64,000 nucleotides of DNA from Fallopia convolvulus (Eukaryota > Streptophyta > Magnoliopsida > Caryophyllales > Polygonaceae). The stretch is taken from the NCBI GenBank assembly GCA_964016875.1, contig OZ024721.1, positions 14,304,109-14,368,108 of the forward strand, in the 5' to 3' direction. The translations under genes and the position numbers were made by a program. The notes under the pieces are model-generated. The model ran no database searches and had not been told where the DNA came from. It saw only the letters and a program-made list of their open reading frames with translations. This document shows, one piece after another, positions 1-11,713 of this stretch (the stretch's first letter is position 1; each line of letters starts with the position of its first letter).

Positions 1-3000
1 CTCCATTTTCCTCATCTATTTCTGGGTCTCACTCCCATCCGCTGCTCTCAAATCCAGTTTCGGTTCGTCCTCGGTTCTCCTCTCCAATTGTTTTAGGTTG
101 AAATTTTGCAATTCGCCCGTTTTGCTGTTCGATTGGAGTAACCCTATTCGTTGTTTGATTGTGAATTAAGCCTCTCTTAGTATATTATTATACTGGGTTT
201 GATTGGACTGCTTTTGAATGCTGATTTCTTAATAAAGTGATCAGATATGTTATAAGGTGTAGTGAAACTTGTATCGTTCTCCAAAGTGAATAAGAAGATT
301 GTATTTGTTCTAAAGCCTTCTCTTATTGGACAGTGATGCCCAGAAGAGTTGCATTTCAATAATCTGTTGATTGCTTATTATGTGTTGATTTGGATCTTTA
401 TTTAGCTGCAAAATCAAGCCGTTTAAGGCCGCTTTATTTTTTCACTTAATCGAAAAGCATCTTTCACTATATGTGATTTCATTTGTATTTTTAAGCAAAT
501 GCAGGGTCAGATAACTTGGAGCTGTTTAACAGTGGAATATTGGATCAAGCACAAGCTCCAGGGCCTGGAGTTTATGAGCCGAACAGAACTCTGGTGTTGG
601 CAGGGCATCAGACAAAAAGACCAGACATCCTAAATGGGTTTGAGAAATATAAGGGTGGCTGGAACATTACCAATAAACATTATTGGGCTGTAAGTCATGT
701 TTCTTTACTTTAACTTGTGGTCAAATAGGAGCTTTGGTTGATAAGATAAGATGGTTTAATGGTTTCTAGCTAGTTTTTCATGGCTCATGCAAAATCCTTG
801 CTAGAAATACTGTGTGTTTATTCACAAGTCCTTAACTACCAATTATGTGATGAAGATTCTAGGCTTAGGCTTGAATGCGTCTCCACATAGACACAACTTT
901 ATGGAATGACATGGATCATTATTGTGTTAAACATCTTAATCATAATAAAATGAGATGATACTACATACCTGCATCTATCCTTCTAAATCAAAGTGCTCAC
1001 CTTGGTGAAGTTGCCTAAAGGATTTGGAATTGAAAGATGGATGTTGAAGGTATTGCCAGACACCAGCTGAACTCTCGCACTATGATGCGATTGCTTATTG
1101 TTTGATTTAATGCATATGTTTACCCAGTCATATTGTCAGTATCACTTATTCAGTTTTAATTGGTTAGTTGTTTTCAATGTGAACAGCTAAATAATCTAGT
1201 GTGGACATAAAAACATTGTAGGCATCTCTCTTCTCTTTCCGTGTCTTAAATTCTTTCCATGGTGCAAAAATTTTCATTTATTAACGGAAACCCATTCCAT
1301 TTTGCTTGTATTACCACGATAGCAGTTGAACGGAACTCGTATGTTTTATTATGGTCAATTTCATATACAAAAGGGAATTTTGACTAATACTTGTACAGTC
1401 TGTTGGATTTACAGGTGCTGCTGGCTTTATACTGGCTATGTTATGGTTTGTATTATTTGGAGTGACGCTTGTGATATATCACTGCTGTGGATGGAAAATA
1501 AATGTAAAGCGGCAAGGATCAGAAAACTCACAAAAGATTTGTCTTACACTGCTGATTCTCTTTACATGTGCTTCAGTGTAATAACCTAAACTTTTCCATT
1601 CTTCTTTGCAACTTTATAATGTGTGATGCAATGGCTTGCCCCATTGAGGATGCTTCATTGCAAGTTGCAACAACTTGTGGCCAACTTTAGTTTGATTCAC
1701 ATGTTTGTAGTTTTCTGCTTTGTTTGCAGAACTAGCATCCCTAATAAAATTATTGACCCGAGATTTAAACTGTATCAACTTCAAGTGAAATTTATTTACT
1801 ATTAACTGATTTCCTGGAGATTGATGTACACAATTCCAATAAAGAGTTTGCTTATCTCCATTTTCCTTGTCAAAAACAAAAAAAAGTGTGGTGAAAAGAT
1901 TGGGCTGTGGTTGTCTTCTGATTCTTACCTCCTGCTTTGTTACTAATTTTTGTTTTCTTTTCTTTTTCCCTGCAGAATTGGCTGCATTGTTTTATCAATA
2001 GGACAGGATAAATTTCATGGCCAAGTCATGCATACATTGAATTATGTCATGAATCAGTCAGACTACACAGTCCAGACTCTGAAAGATGTTACTGACTACT
2101 TGTCACTTGCAAAAACAATCAATCTATCCCAACTCATTCTACCCGCTGACGTTGAACATGATATTGATGAGCTGAGCGTAGACTTGAACTCTGCTTCTCA
2201 AACATTGACGGAGAAAACCAGTGAAAACGCTGTAAAAGTAAAGAGAGTCTTCAACAAAGTGTATGATCCTATAAACGCCATCTTAAGTATCAGTTAGTAG
2301 TTAGTACCATATTTCAATGTCTAATAAGCCATAATTTTAATTCCATGTGTTTTCAGGAGGTCAGCATTAATTGTTGTGGCTATACTAATGCTTCTTTTGG
2401 CTCTTCTTGGTCTTGGTATGTATTAATCAGTATGCCTAGTCCATTTGCTTTAGTCCCTTTGCTGTTCCTATATTTTAGAGCCTTCTGATTGATTATTTTT
2501 ACAGCTCTATCATTTAAGCGACATAAACATGCAATCCATATGTGAGTTCTTCTATACCTTCTTTTCTCTGCATATTGTTGATAATTTTATTTTGAAGAAT
2601 ATTTAATTGGTTCCTTTATATCTATCTATATGGTAATGTCTCTAAGCTGAATCTCTGCAGATTCATACTCGGCGGGTGGCTTCTTGTGGCTGGGACGTTC
2701 ATTCTTTGTGGAGTATTTGTCATTTTCAACAAGTAAGCTATTTTGTTGAGCTTCATTTATTAATATATATCATTTCTCACTTGATAATCCTTACAATATC
2801 ATTTAGTATGCACAATACCTTTGGTTTATACTTTTTTTGTTGATTTTGTGAGCATTGATTCTTTTTTGGCCAGTGCAATTATCGACACATGTACATCAAT
2901 GCAAGAATGGGCAGATAATCCTCAAGCAGAGACGGCTTCGAGCGACATTCTTCTGTGTGTTGATGAGGGAACAACAAATAAAACATTGACAGAAAGTAAA

Positions 3001-4135
3001 ACAATAGTTGGTGGAATTGTAAATATTGTGAATCGATTCATATACACATATGCGGATACAAACCGGCCTCATGGTGATATATTCTACTACAATCAATCTG
3101 GTCCTCTTATGCCAACTCTATGTTATCCATTCAACAATCACTTAGAAGATCGTGAGTGTGGACAGCAAGAAGTCTCCATGGAGAATGCATCTGTGGTAGG
3201 TTCCTGCACAAATACTTCTCTTTTAATATATTCTTTTGTGTGCATTTGGATTACACAAGGTGGTGCATTGAGGGTGTGTTTAGATTACCCAAGATAATCC
3301 TTATATTGCAATACATCCAGGGCAATCAAACATACATTAAATCTTAGCACGTAATGCAATATAATGCATTAAATGCAAGCTAATGCATCATATTGGGTAA
3401 TCAAAATGCGCCCTTTGTCATTTTTCTGAGTTTGCGATACATTTTTTAGTTCCTACATACCCTTTAGCTTGTTTTTGTTACATGAAATTTGGCACGCCGT
3501 TCAAGTTTTTTCATCTTTAATTTTTCAAATGAAAGCACTAAATCCTGTTTAGTGTTTACTTCTGAGATAGCTTAGACATGGATAAGGCAAAACTTGGGAT
3601 CAATTCTTTGATGTGCTATTTCAAGCTTGAAATGGTCTTTATTGTGCTTGATAAATCAATTATTTCCCTTATGAGACGTGTAAACCTGCAGGTATGGAAG
3701 AGCTATATTTGTTTAGCAGAAAACAACACGTGCATAACCACCGGTAGGCTAACACCAATCATGTACGACCAACTAGTAACAGCAGTAAATGTGAGCAATG
3801 CAATCAAGCACTACACGCCGCTAATGCTAAGTCTTCAAAACTGCAATTTTGTGAGAGACGCCTTTTTGAAGATCACCTCAAGCTATTGTCCTGCCTTGGA
3901 ACAAAATCTCAAGGTGGTGAATGCTGGATTGGGGCTTATCTCAGTTGGGGTAATGCTCTGCCTTGTGCTATGGATACCCTTTGCTGAGAATCCGATGATG
4001 GAGGATGTGTTTGTGCAATTTTCATTAAAGAAAGTGAATGGTGAGAATAACGGAGGGAGAAGGGATAGGAAGAATGGTGATCATGATACTAATAGGCCAT
4101 CACCTGTGGCTTCTCCTATTGTGGGTGTAGTCTAG
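1..4135 (+). CDS. Plant multi-pass plasma-membrane protein, 5' partial
   Basis: Nine exons are supported: about 1-62 (tentative), 505-689, 1399-1577, 1976-2286, 2365-2415, 2505-2541, 2661-2732, 2874-3195 and 3692-4135 (TAG). From 505 on, all junctions keep phase, giving about 533 codons plus a start lying left of the window. The tentative first exon reads like a signal peptide (SIFLIYFWVSLPSAALKSSF). Family hallmarks are GGWNITNKHYWA, a GFTGAAGF first membrane segment, TGQ/SIGQ-type spacing, IDTCTSMQEWADNP, YYNQSGPLMPTLCYPF, TGRLTPIMYDQ and NCNFVRDAF. There are five hydrophobic segments and a cysteine-rich extracellular loop. I recognise the plant family of Arabidopsis AT2G12400/AT2G25270 (recalled from memory; function poorly known). 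The gene looks intact. The last intron (3196-3691) holds a small MITE. Confidence 0.85.
3271..3414. mobile_element. Small MITE inside the last intron of the membrane-protein gene
   Basis: The ends are imperfect inverted repeats: AGGGTGTGTTTAGATTACCC at the left, and a right end whose reverse complement reads AGGGCGCATTTTGATTACCC. The element is about 144 bp with no coding capacity. TTG flanks both sides and may be a 3-bp target duplication, but that is too short to be sure. The superfamily is uncertain (PIF/Harbinger- or hAT-like). Confidence 0.6.
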
Positions 4136-4489
4136 AATGTTGAATTTGTTCCTTATTCATTATAAGGATCTTACAATGCTCAAATAAGTTCCTATTTGTA
4201 CGTTGAAGGTCCTTATGAAGAATAATGCGGTTTGTTTAAGCTATATGATGAGCTGCAATCTTTTAGTTACATGCTGTATAGAGATTAGAAGAATGCTCAG
4301 AAGTTGGCATATGTTGTTGATGATGAGAATGTTAATTAATTAATGTATACCAAACGGGTTATATTCTTTATTTGGTGATCTGAATCTCACGTCATTCGTG
4401 GTTCTTTCACTTCTTTGACGTCGAGACTTGCGCTTAATCGAGCAAGCTCGTCAAGATTTCAACATCACGATGCTTTATGCTTAGCACAT
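4136..4489 (+). other. 3' flank of the membrane-protein gene
   Basis: This AT-rich stretch follows the TAG stop and probably holds the 3' UTR and polyadenylation region. I see no open reading frame of substance and no repeat in it. Confidence 0.5.
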
Positions 4490-4492
4490 TAA

Positions 4493-4826
4493 GGTCCCGT
4501 TTGGTTTGTCGTGACATATGGAAATGTAAACGTAAACGGAAACGAAATGAATCTAGACCATTTTTAGTGTCATAATACATTTATATAAAAAAATCATCCA
4601 ACAACTTGTCCATTGTAAAAGTGGGATAGAAGGGAGTGACTCCACCATTTTGTTACCCACCCCCTTGGTGGAGGAATGATTGAGGTGGAGCAAGCCCATT
4701 GGTAGAGGAATGATTGAGGTGAGCAAGTCCCCTTGATTTCTTTTTATCAATGTATCATGACACTAAAATGGACTACATTCATTTCCATTCCGTTTATGTT
4801 TTCATGAATTGCAAACAAACGGGTCC
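4493..4826. mobile_element. Tourist-like (PIF/Harbinger) MITE
   Basis: Long terminal inverted repeats of about 80 bp: the left end starts GGTCCCGTTTGG and the reverse complement of the right end starts GGACCCGTTTG. Similarity continues through CGGAA.CGAAATGAAT and CCATTTTAGTGTCAT. TAA is duplicated on both sides (4490-4492 and 4827-4829), the target signature of PIF/Harbinger elements. It has no coding capacity. Confidence 0.85.
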
Positions 4827-4844
4827 TAAATGTAAATGTTCTTC

Positions 4845-4935
4845 CTTTATAGTAAGGTTATTAAAATCAGATTGTAGGATCGGATCACAGAATGTCTTAT
4901 GGATCAGATCGTAAGATCCTATAATATCACTAAAA
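4845..4935. repeat. Fragment of a GATC-rich dispersed repeat
   Basis: GTTATTAAAATC followed by GATTGTAGGATCGGATC resembles, in reverse complement, the repeat near 42990-43078. It looks like a short decayed copy of the same family. Confidence 0.4.
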
Positions 4936-4982
4936 TTAAAGTTATATAGATAGGATACAAAAAATAGTCACTAAAACAAATA

Positions 4983-7090
4983 TATATATATATAGGGGAG
5001 CGCTCCGGTACAATACATATTAGGGTGCAATGTGTGGTTAGATATTATGCGTTGGATCAACCTAAATCAAAGGTTAATATTAAAGAATGAAAATGAGAAA
5101 AATAGGGGGGGATGTATAGGATTATCCCCAATTAATTAAAAAAGGAAGGTGGCTGAAATTTAGGGGGAAAGAATAACAAATAGTTTGAAAAATTAAGATT
5201 AGAATCATAGAAAATCTTTTAAAGCCCACGATTTTTATATATATGGTAGTTGCATAATTTTAGGGATTGATAAGACTGAGAAGATTTATAGAAAAATTAA
5301 ATAATCGAATTTACAAATACAAAAACTCTGCAGAATCATTGAATATCTATTAGTCGACATTTGAAAAACTCAATATGATTGTTTGAATAATTATTGAATC
5401 GTATAATATTTATAGCCGATATTTGAATAACGCGGTTTGATTGTTTGAAAAACTCAATATGATTGTTTGAATAATTACAGAATCGTATAATATTTATAGC
5501 CAATGTTTGAATAACTTAGTTTGATTGTTTGAATAACTCAATATGATTGTTTGAATAATTATATGATTGAACATGTTTTAACGTTTGCATTATTTAGGTT
5601 GAATAAGTATTCGTCTTACCATGAAAAACAATTTGCTATAGGTTGAATAATGACATATTAAAATGGGTAGATACGACAAAAATATGAATCTTATATGAAC
5701 ATTGAATAAGACAAAAATGGGGATGGTTACATCTCGAATATATACTACAATGAATTTGAATAAATACATCTATTTTTTTGAAAGTACAATGATATGTTGA
5801 AAACAACTAATCATTGTCGTTGTTTGCAAACGTCACCCACTTATACTTCATCGTCATTCTTCAATAACTACATAAGATATACATATATGAATACCAATTC
5901 ACGCATAACAAAACACGTATATATGAATAACAAGTCACACATATTTGAATAACAACCCAACATGTATATACGAATAACAAAACACGAATAGATGAATAAC
6001 AAGCCATGCATATATGAATAACAAATCACATATATTTGAAAAACAAATCACTTCACATATGGATATAATAAAAACAATATGAAAAACTAAATGAAGTTAG
6101 TTGAAAAACAACATTGTAGATCCTGAATTTTTAAATATGATCATGTATTGATATGAGTTAGTGTTCTTTCGAATAACCATTACAATGCGTCTGAAAAACA
6201 ACAGTTAGTATTATGAAAAAGTTGTCTCTTTGTATTATTTTAAGATGTGAATAATCATTACAATGCTTTTGAAAAACAATGTTGAATATCTTGAAAAATG
6301 TTTGAATTCTTCTATATTGTTATGCATCCGTCTGTGTAAACACATTAGAATAACTCATTGCAATGAATTGAAATTTTTTTATTATAATGAACCAAAATAT
6401 AATAAATCATATTGTTATATGATTTGAACAACAACTTTCGTTTTCTTATACAACACAGTTCATTCTTTTGAACAATAATAATTTGAACACACCTTTTTAT
6501 AATATAACGAATTTATATCAACTAATGCCTTCTAAACCTAACATCGAATTTCTTCATTCTTAACCTAATAAATTTAACGGAAAATCATTCTCGATTCGAC
6601 TAAGTTCTATCTACAAATCGACTAAAAATTGAAAACACTTACCAATTTTGAGAAAATCGACGATGCTTTTAGTCTATTTCACCGACATCCTTCACCAATT
6701 TTGAATCGTCACAATTCGAGAGAGAGAGAGAGTGAAAGAGAGAGAGATAATGGAGCTGAAATTTCAAAATTTTCGAATTGTAATCTTCAACATCTACGAA
6801 TTGGAATAGAAGATAGAAGAATAGTTCTGATTTTGGGAGAAAAATGGTTTAAAAAGGAAAGAATCCTTTCTTCCCTATAATCAAGGGATTTTAATCAAAT
6901 CATAAATAAATAAAAATATTTCTATCCGGATTGAGTTTTATCTAGTGTATCTCACCCATATAACTTATTTGCACTCATTTTTATTTTAATCCTTACCCTT
7001 TATTAATTATAATATGACGGTTTAAGATGAACCACATGATTTACTCTAAGAGGGTGATTCACTAGAGCACTATTCTATATATATATATAT
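4983..7090. mobile_element. AT-rich non-coding element bounded by TA repeats, probably MULE-related
   Basis: The segment lies between two runs of TATATATA. Its left edge (GGGGAGCGCTCCGG...) and the reverse complement of its right edge (...AGTGCTCTAGTGAATC) are distantly alike. The interior from about 5380 to 6310 is made of short degenerate motifs around GAATAACA and TGAAAAAC, the same vocabulary as the arms of the neighbouring 7091-16796 element. I find no protein in it. It is probably a non-autonomous relative of that neighbour; the class is inferred. Confidence 0.45.
6719..6747. repeat. (GA)n microsatellite
   Basis: Interrupted GA dinucleotide run (gagagagagagagtgaaagagagagaga). Confidence 0.8.
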
Positions 7091-7716
7091 AGATTTATGC
7101 TCTAGAGAAACCAACAATTGAGGAGGATCGAGGGAATGAATTTTAGTCGTTAGATCTAATATAATGGAGGGCCGAGATTTATTCAAAATGGGTGCAAAAC
7201 TCCTATTATGGGGTGAATACACATGATTATATCTAATTCCTAAAATATCTCACCCATATCACTCTCTCTCTATCCATATCTCGCATTCTTTCCAATTTCC
7301 GAAAAACGCTCAATATTCCGTCAAATAATACAACCGTCTATCTTCAATCCTCTCATTAAGTCGAATTTGGCCGCGTGGTGTTGATCGATAAATTCCTTCT
7401 TCTGTTCTAACAATTATTTGTTCGATCGTCGACTATCATGGTGGTGAGATGCTTTTTTCTATTCACCATTTTCTTCGTATATTAGATCTGCAAATTTACA
7501 TGAATCTAATGAATTTTTTTTACTAATCGTCTATTATTGATGTGGCTCACACGCAATATGACGTTATGTAGTAACAATCGATATGGCACGTGTAGAGGCG
7601 GAAGAGATTCAATATTTTCAATTAGATTTGCAAGTTCACGTAAAGGTAATAATCATCTCAGATTTTACAGATTTGTGAAGTCATTGTTCATGTTTATTAA
7701 TTTACTTTTATTCACT

Positions 7717-8284
7717 GTTCTTGTTTTTTCTAACCCTCAATGCTGGATTGAATCGAGTAGTGAATGAAATACGATCTAGTGCTCGTATATTAAAAATGTT
7801 GAATGTCAATTGAATATCATGCTATTGAATATTGAATATCCGTTTTATTCAAAAAGGACGTTTATTGTTGTTCAAATAGGTATGCTATGATATTCTAATA
7901 TGCGTGTATTGATTTTCATAAATGAGCTTTTTATTTTTCGTATTCATACATGAATGGATAAATGTTCCTCTACTATGTAATTTTATTCATATAGGTGTGA
8001 CATGTTATTCATATATGAATGTATTATTATTCATATTATGTGGTTTATTTTTTTTGTTTGATATTCATTTATGAGTGGCTTACTATTCGTACTTACCAGT
8101 ATAGTTATTCAACTTTTCATTAAGTGTTATTCACATATACATGTTTAATTTTCATATAATTGTTAATTATAAATGTGTGATAGGTTATTCATATAGACTT
8201 GTCTTGTTATTCATAACTACATAACGTGTTATTCAACTAGGCGTGGATTTTAATTCATATATAACTCTTATTATTAGCGCGATT
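7717..8284. repeat. Left inverted arm of the MULE relic (distal part)
   Basis: Reverse complement of about 15786-16314 with few mismatches. The arm resumes at 14560-14670, beyond the retrotransposon insertion. It is rich in the motif TTATTCATATATG. Confidence 0.8.
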
Positions 8285-9044
8285 TGTAACACCCCGACTT
8301 AACGTCGGGGCATTACTTGGTAGTTTGACCCTAACGGGTCCTACCTGAACTGGTTGACAACTAGAATACCTGGACTTTGCAACTCGGACACGACAAGAAA
8401 ACTATTTAAAACATCCAACTGTCATTCAACAAACACATTTTCAATAATGTCATGCATGAGTTCCCAAACGTCTATTCATGTCACATCCAACACCATAAAT
8501 CCGCTAATAGTAAAAAAAAGGTGCAATATCCAAAATAAATAAAAAAGTTAAACGGAACTCTCAACCCACTCTGAAACCTAGTGACACACGTCAACGATCC
8601 GCTGCAACATCTGGTCTAGGCTCCAACACGGGACCTGTATGAGTACCTGAAGCTGAAAAATAAGTCCCCGAGGGGTCAGCTATTATCCTAGGCAAGCTAG
8701 ATAACAAGCGGCAAAGGTAAGACATTTGACATACAACAATTAGCCAACAACATAACCTTTAACAAGTGAATTGAACAAAACATAATGGGCCAACACACAT
8801 TTCCACAACCTAGAGAATAGGTGAAAGGAAAGGCAACGAGACATACCAACAATCAAACTAACAAGCACAAAAGTAAATCATTTGTAACAATAACCAACAC
8901 TTCGACATTCAACAAATAAAGGGAAATACAACGAAACAAACAATTCATCAAGCGTAGCAAGAATTCACAAGGTCAAAAACCAACTAAGTAATCACACACA
9001 CGCACACAACAAAACCATTCACGATCCTATTGGGAAATGCCATT
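8285..9044 (-). repeat. Truncated 3' LTR of the Tekay-like element
   Basis: Nearly identical to 11714-12474, from TGTAA.ACCCCGACTTAAC to GGGAAATGCCATT, where similarity stops abruptly. The outer end holds a hairpin CCCCGAC-TTAAC-GTCGGGG at 8291-8309. Confidence 0.9.
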
Positions 9045-11690
9045 ACTACAGATCACAAAGTCCACATTCTCTTTAAAAAGAGCAAGTTTAGGAGATTAAG
9101 TCAACCTCCTCTTCAGCTCATCGAAGCTTCTCTTGTAGGTCTCATTCCACTCGAAACGAGTGGTCTTCTTAAGCGGGTTGGTAAGTGGTTGGGCTATACA
9201 GGGGAAACCTTTCACGATCCTCCGATAGTACCTGCTAAACCTAGGAAGTTCTACACCTCCATCACATTCCTTGGGGTTTCCCAAAGCCTTCACGACCTAT
9301 ATCTTCACAAGGTCCCTTATAATTCCCTTAGCGGACACCAAATGTCCCAGAAAAGTGACTTATGACAGCCCGAACTAGCACACATGACAACTTAGCAAAC
9401 AGTCGGTGTTACCTTAATACACCTATTAACAACTTGAGATGTTCGGCGTGCCCCTCCTCATTCCTGGAGTAAAATAGAATGTCATCGAAGTAAACCACCA
9501 CAAATTTGTCCAAGGAAATTATAAACATCCAGTTTACCAACTCCATGAACACCTCGGGTGTATTGTTTTATCCGAACGGCATCACAACAAACTCATGATG
9601 CTCATATCTTACTTGGAAAGTCGTCTTGGAAAATCCTCTCCTGAATCCTCCATTGATGATAACCTGACCTCAAATCCACCTTCGAATAAACTCTAGCCCC
9701 CTTAAGCTAATCCAACAAATCATCAATACGAGGTAGTGAGTTCTTGATGGTGACTCGGTTCTACTGTCGATAATCGATACACTAGCGAATGGGTCCATCT
9801 TTCTTCTTTACAAACAAAACCGGGGTTCCCCAAGGTGAGACGTTCAGACGTACATGCCCCTTCTCTAACAACTCTTTCACTTGAGCTTTCAACTCTTGCA
9901 GTCACATTGGAGTCATGCGATACAAAGGCCTTGAGATCGGTCTCTTCCCTAGCTCTAGGTCAAAACTGAAGTCAAATTCTCTCTATATCCAACACATCCC
10001 TCACTAAGCAGCTTGGCGGCCTTCATAATACTAGGCACCGGTTCCGGCTCCAACTTTTGACTCACTGGTATAGTCCCGTCACTCGTGGTCACTATGGTTG
10101 TACCCCTTTGTTACCCAACACCACTCTAAAGTGTCTTATCCTATCCATTCCCAAAATTACATCGTTATCCAAGGACAACTACATTACTTTAAAATTTGCA
10201 CACCAAACTCTACCCCTCATTCTGATAGGGTACTGTAGTACTCTCTACTTCCACTCACCTTACTGCCAACGGATAATCCCACCACAAAAGATACCCCTTT
10301 TGTACTAGTCAAGCCTAGTCTAACCACCTAGGCAGAGGATACGGAAGAGGTTGTGGCACCCTTGTCAAAAGAATATGGACAGATTTAGACTGAATCCAAA
10401 ACGTACTTGTATTTGTCAACATATGTAAGACATCAGTCATCCTCATCTCGAACACTCGTGGCTGGTTATTCCTTAGGATATTGGCTCGTGTACCCCGTCC
10501 TTTGTTCTGGCCTAATGCATACTGAGTCTGCTATGGTGAATGACGAGCTCCATGGTTCACCTTCCTTGGTGAATGTCTTTGAGAGGGTACACTAACTCCA
10601 CAATATTGTCGTATAAGGTCGGGCTTCCTACAGATGACGTAGTTTCGAACTAGCTTTGAACATTGTCTCTTAATGCGATCATTGCCTCCACCCTTGAAGC
10701 ACTTTTTCGAACCCGTAATGCAATGGATTTGCTGAGTATAATCCTGATGACCTTGTGATTGAGAACACGACCGGTTCTGCTGAAACGAGCATAGTTGATT
10801 GTCCCTCCTCGAAGGTAACATTTTTCTGACAGTCTTGGCTTAAATTCCACCAATCGGAAGCACCCTCTTGTAGAAAACTCCGCACCAGAGACATCTTCTT
10901 CTCCTTTAGCGCCTGATTAGAATTCCAACGTCGATGCCATAATACCCAGCCATTGCTCTACTCCAGTACACGGGGCCCTAGTGAAGCTTGGCACCCCGGC
11001 CTTTTGAACTTCGCGAGTCACTTGTCCGACTGGGGCTCATCTCTCAGTGGCTCTACCACACGATCAACTACATCTAGCCTCTGTACTTCTGGTATCCCTT
11101 CTAACTGAGCAACTATAACAGTACTCTGGTATGGTGCCCTCATCTCAATCCTTTGAAGCCCAATATTAGTATTCTGATCATGTAAAACTCTACTGATTAT
11201 CCAACTGGCGGTGCATTGACTCTAGAGTAGACTCCATTAGCTTGGGGTACCCCTTTAACGACAGACACATTAGTATCCTAATAATCGTCAACAACCAAGT
11301 TCCCACTCTCAGCAACTTCTTCAGGTAAACATTCTAACGCTTCTTTAGCTCAGTAACAAAGGGAGTCTCTCCTCTACTCCTACCACGTCCTCTACCACGA
11401 CTTCTCCCACGGCCTCTCCTACTAGCAACAACAATTCTGACTCTAGTTTATGGGGTCATCTTTTCAGGAAGTCCCACGGTCAAAACTTTAAACCTGACTA
11501 TAAGTTAAGGATTTACTTACCAATCTTCATGAGGTCCTTCGACGGATGGCAGCGGAGTCACGTCGTGTCATCTGCCCCTATATGCAGCATGACTACCCCA
11601 TATAAAAACTTTTTTCGAAAATACCGGCCGATTTTTGTTTCTAGTTGGACCTCGTGTACACTTGTTGTTCGGTTCCATGTGCCCTTGTTG
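9045..11690 (-). pseudogene. Degraded gag-pol of the Tekay-like element
   Basis: Minus-strand fragments in several frames. Near 9481-9600 there are HEFVVMPFG and VVYFDDILFYSRN, the reverse transcriptase motifs with the catalytic FDD. Near 9723-9905 lies a frameshifted piece of the upstream reverse transcriptase block. At 9096-9293, RYYRRIVKGFPCIAQPLT through ELKRRLT marks the end of the reverse transcriptase and the start of RNase H. A decayed cysteine-containing segment near 10600-10800 is probably gag. Many stops and frameshifts make it non-functional. Confidence 0.75.
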
Positions 11691-11694
11691 CCAA

Positions 11695-11710
11695 CCTCGC
11701 TCGGATACCA
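11695..11710 (-). promoter_or_regulatory. Primer binding site, initiator tRNA-Met type
   Basis: On the minus strand, three bases past the LTR, the sequence is TGGTATCCGAGC. It is close to the TGGTATCAGAGC complement of the plant initiator tRNA-Met 3' end used by many Ty3 elements. It fixes the minus-strand orientation. Confidence 0.75.
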
Positions 11711-11713
11711 ATT

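Noticed and set aside
2281..2297. A lost base at the exon 4 donor that would break the membrane-protein gene
   Set aside because: Using the downstream acceptor AG at 2363-2364 restores the frame, so no mutation or assembly error is needed.
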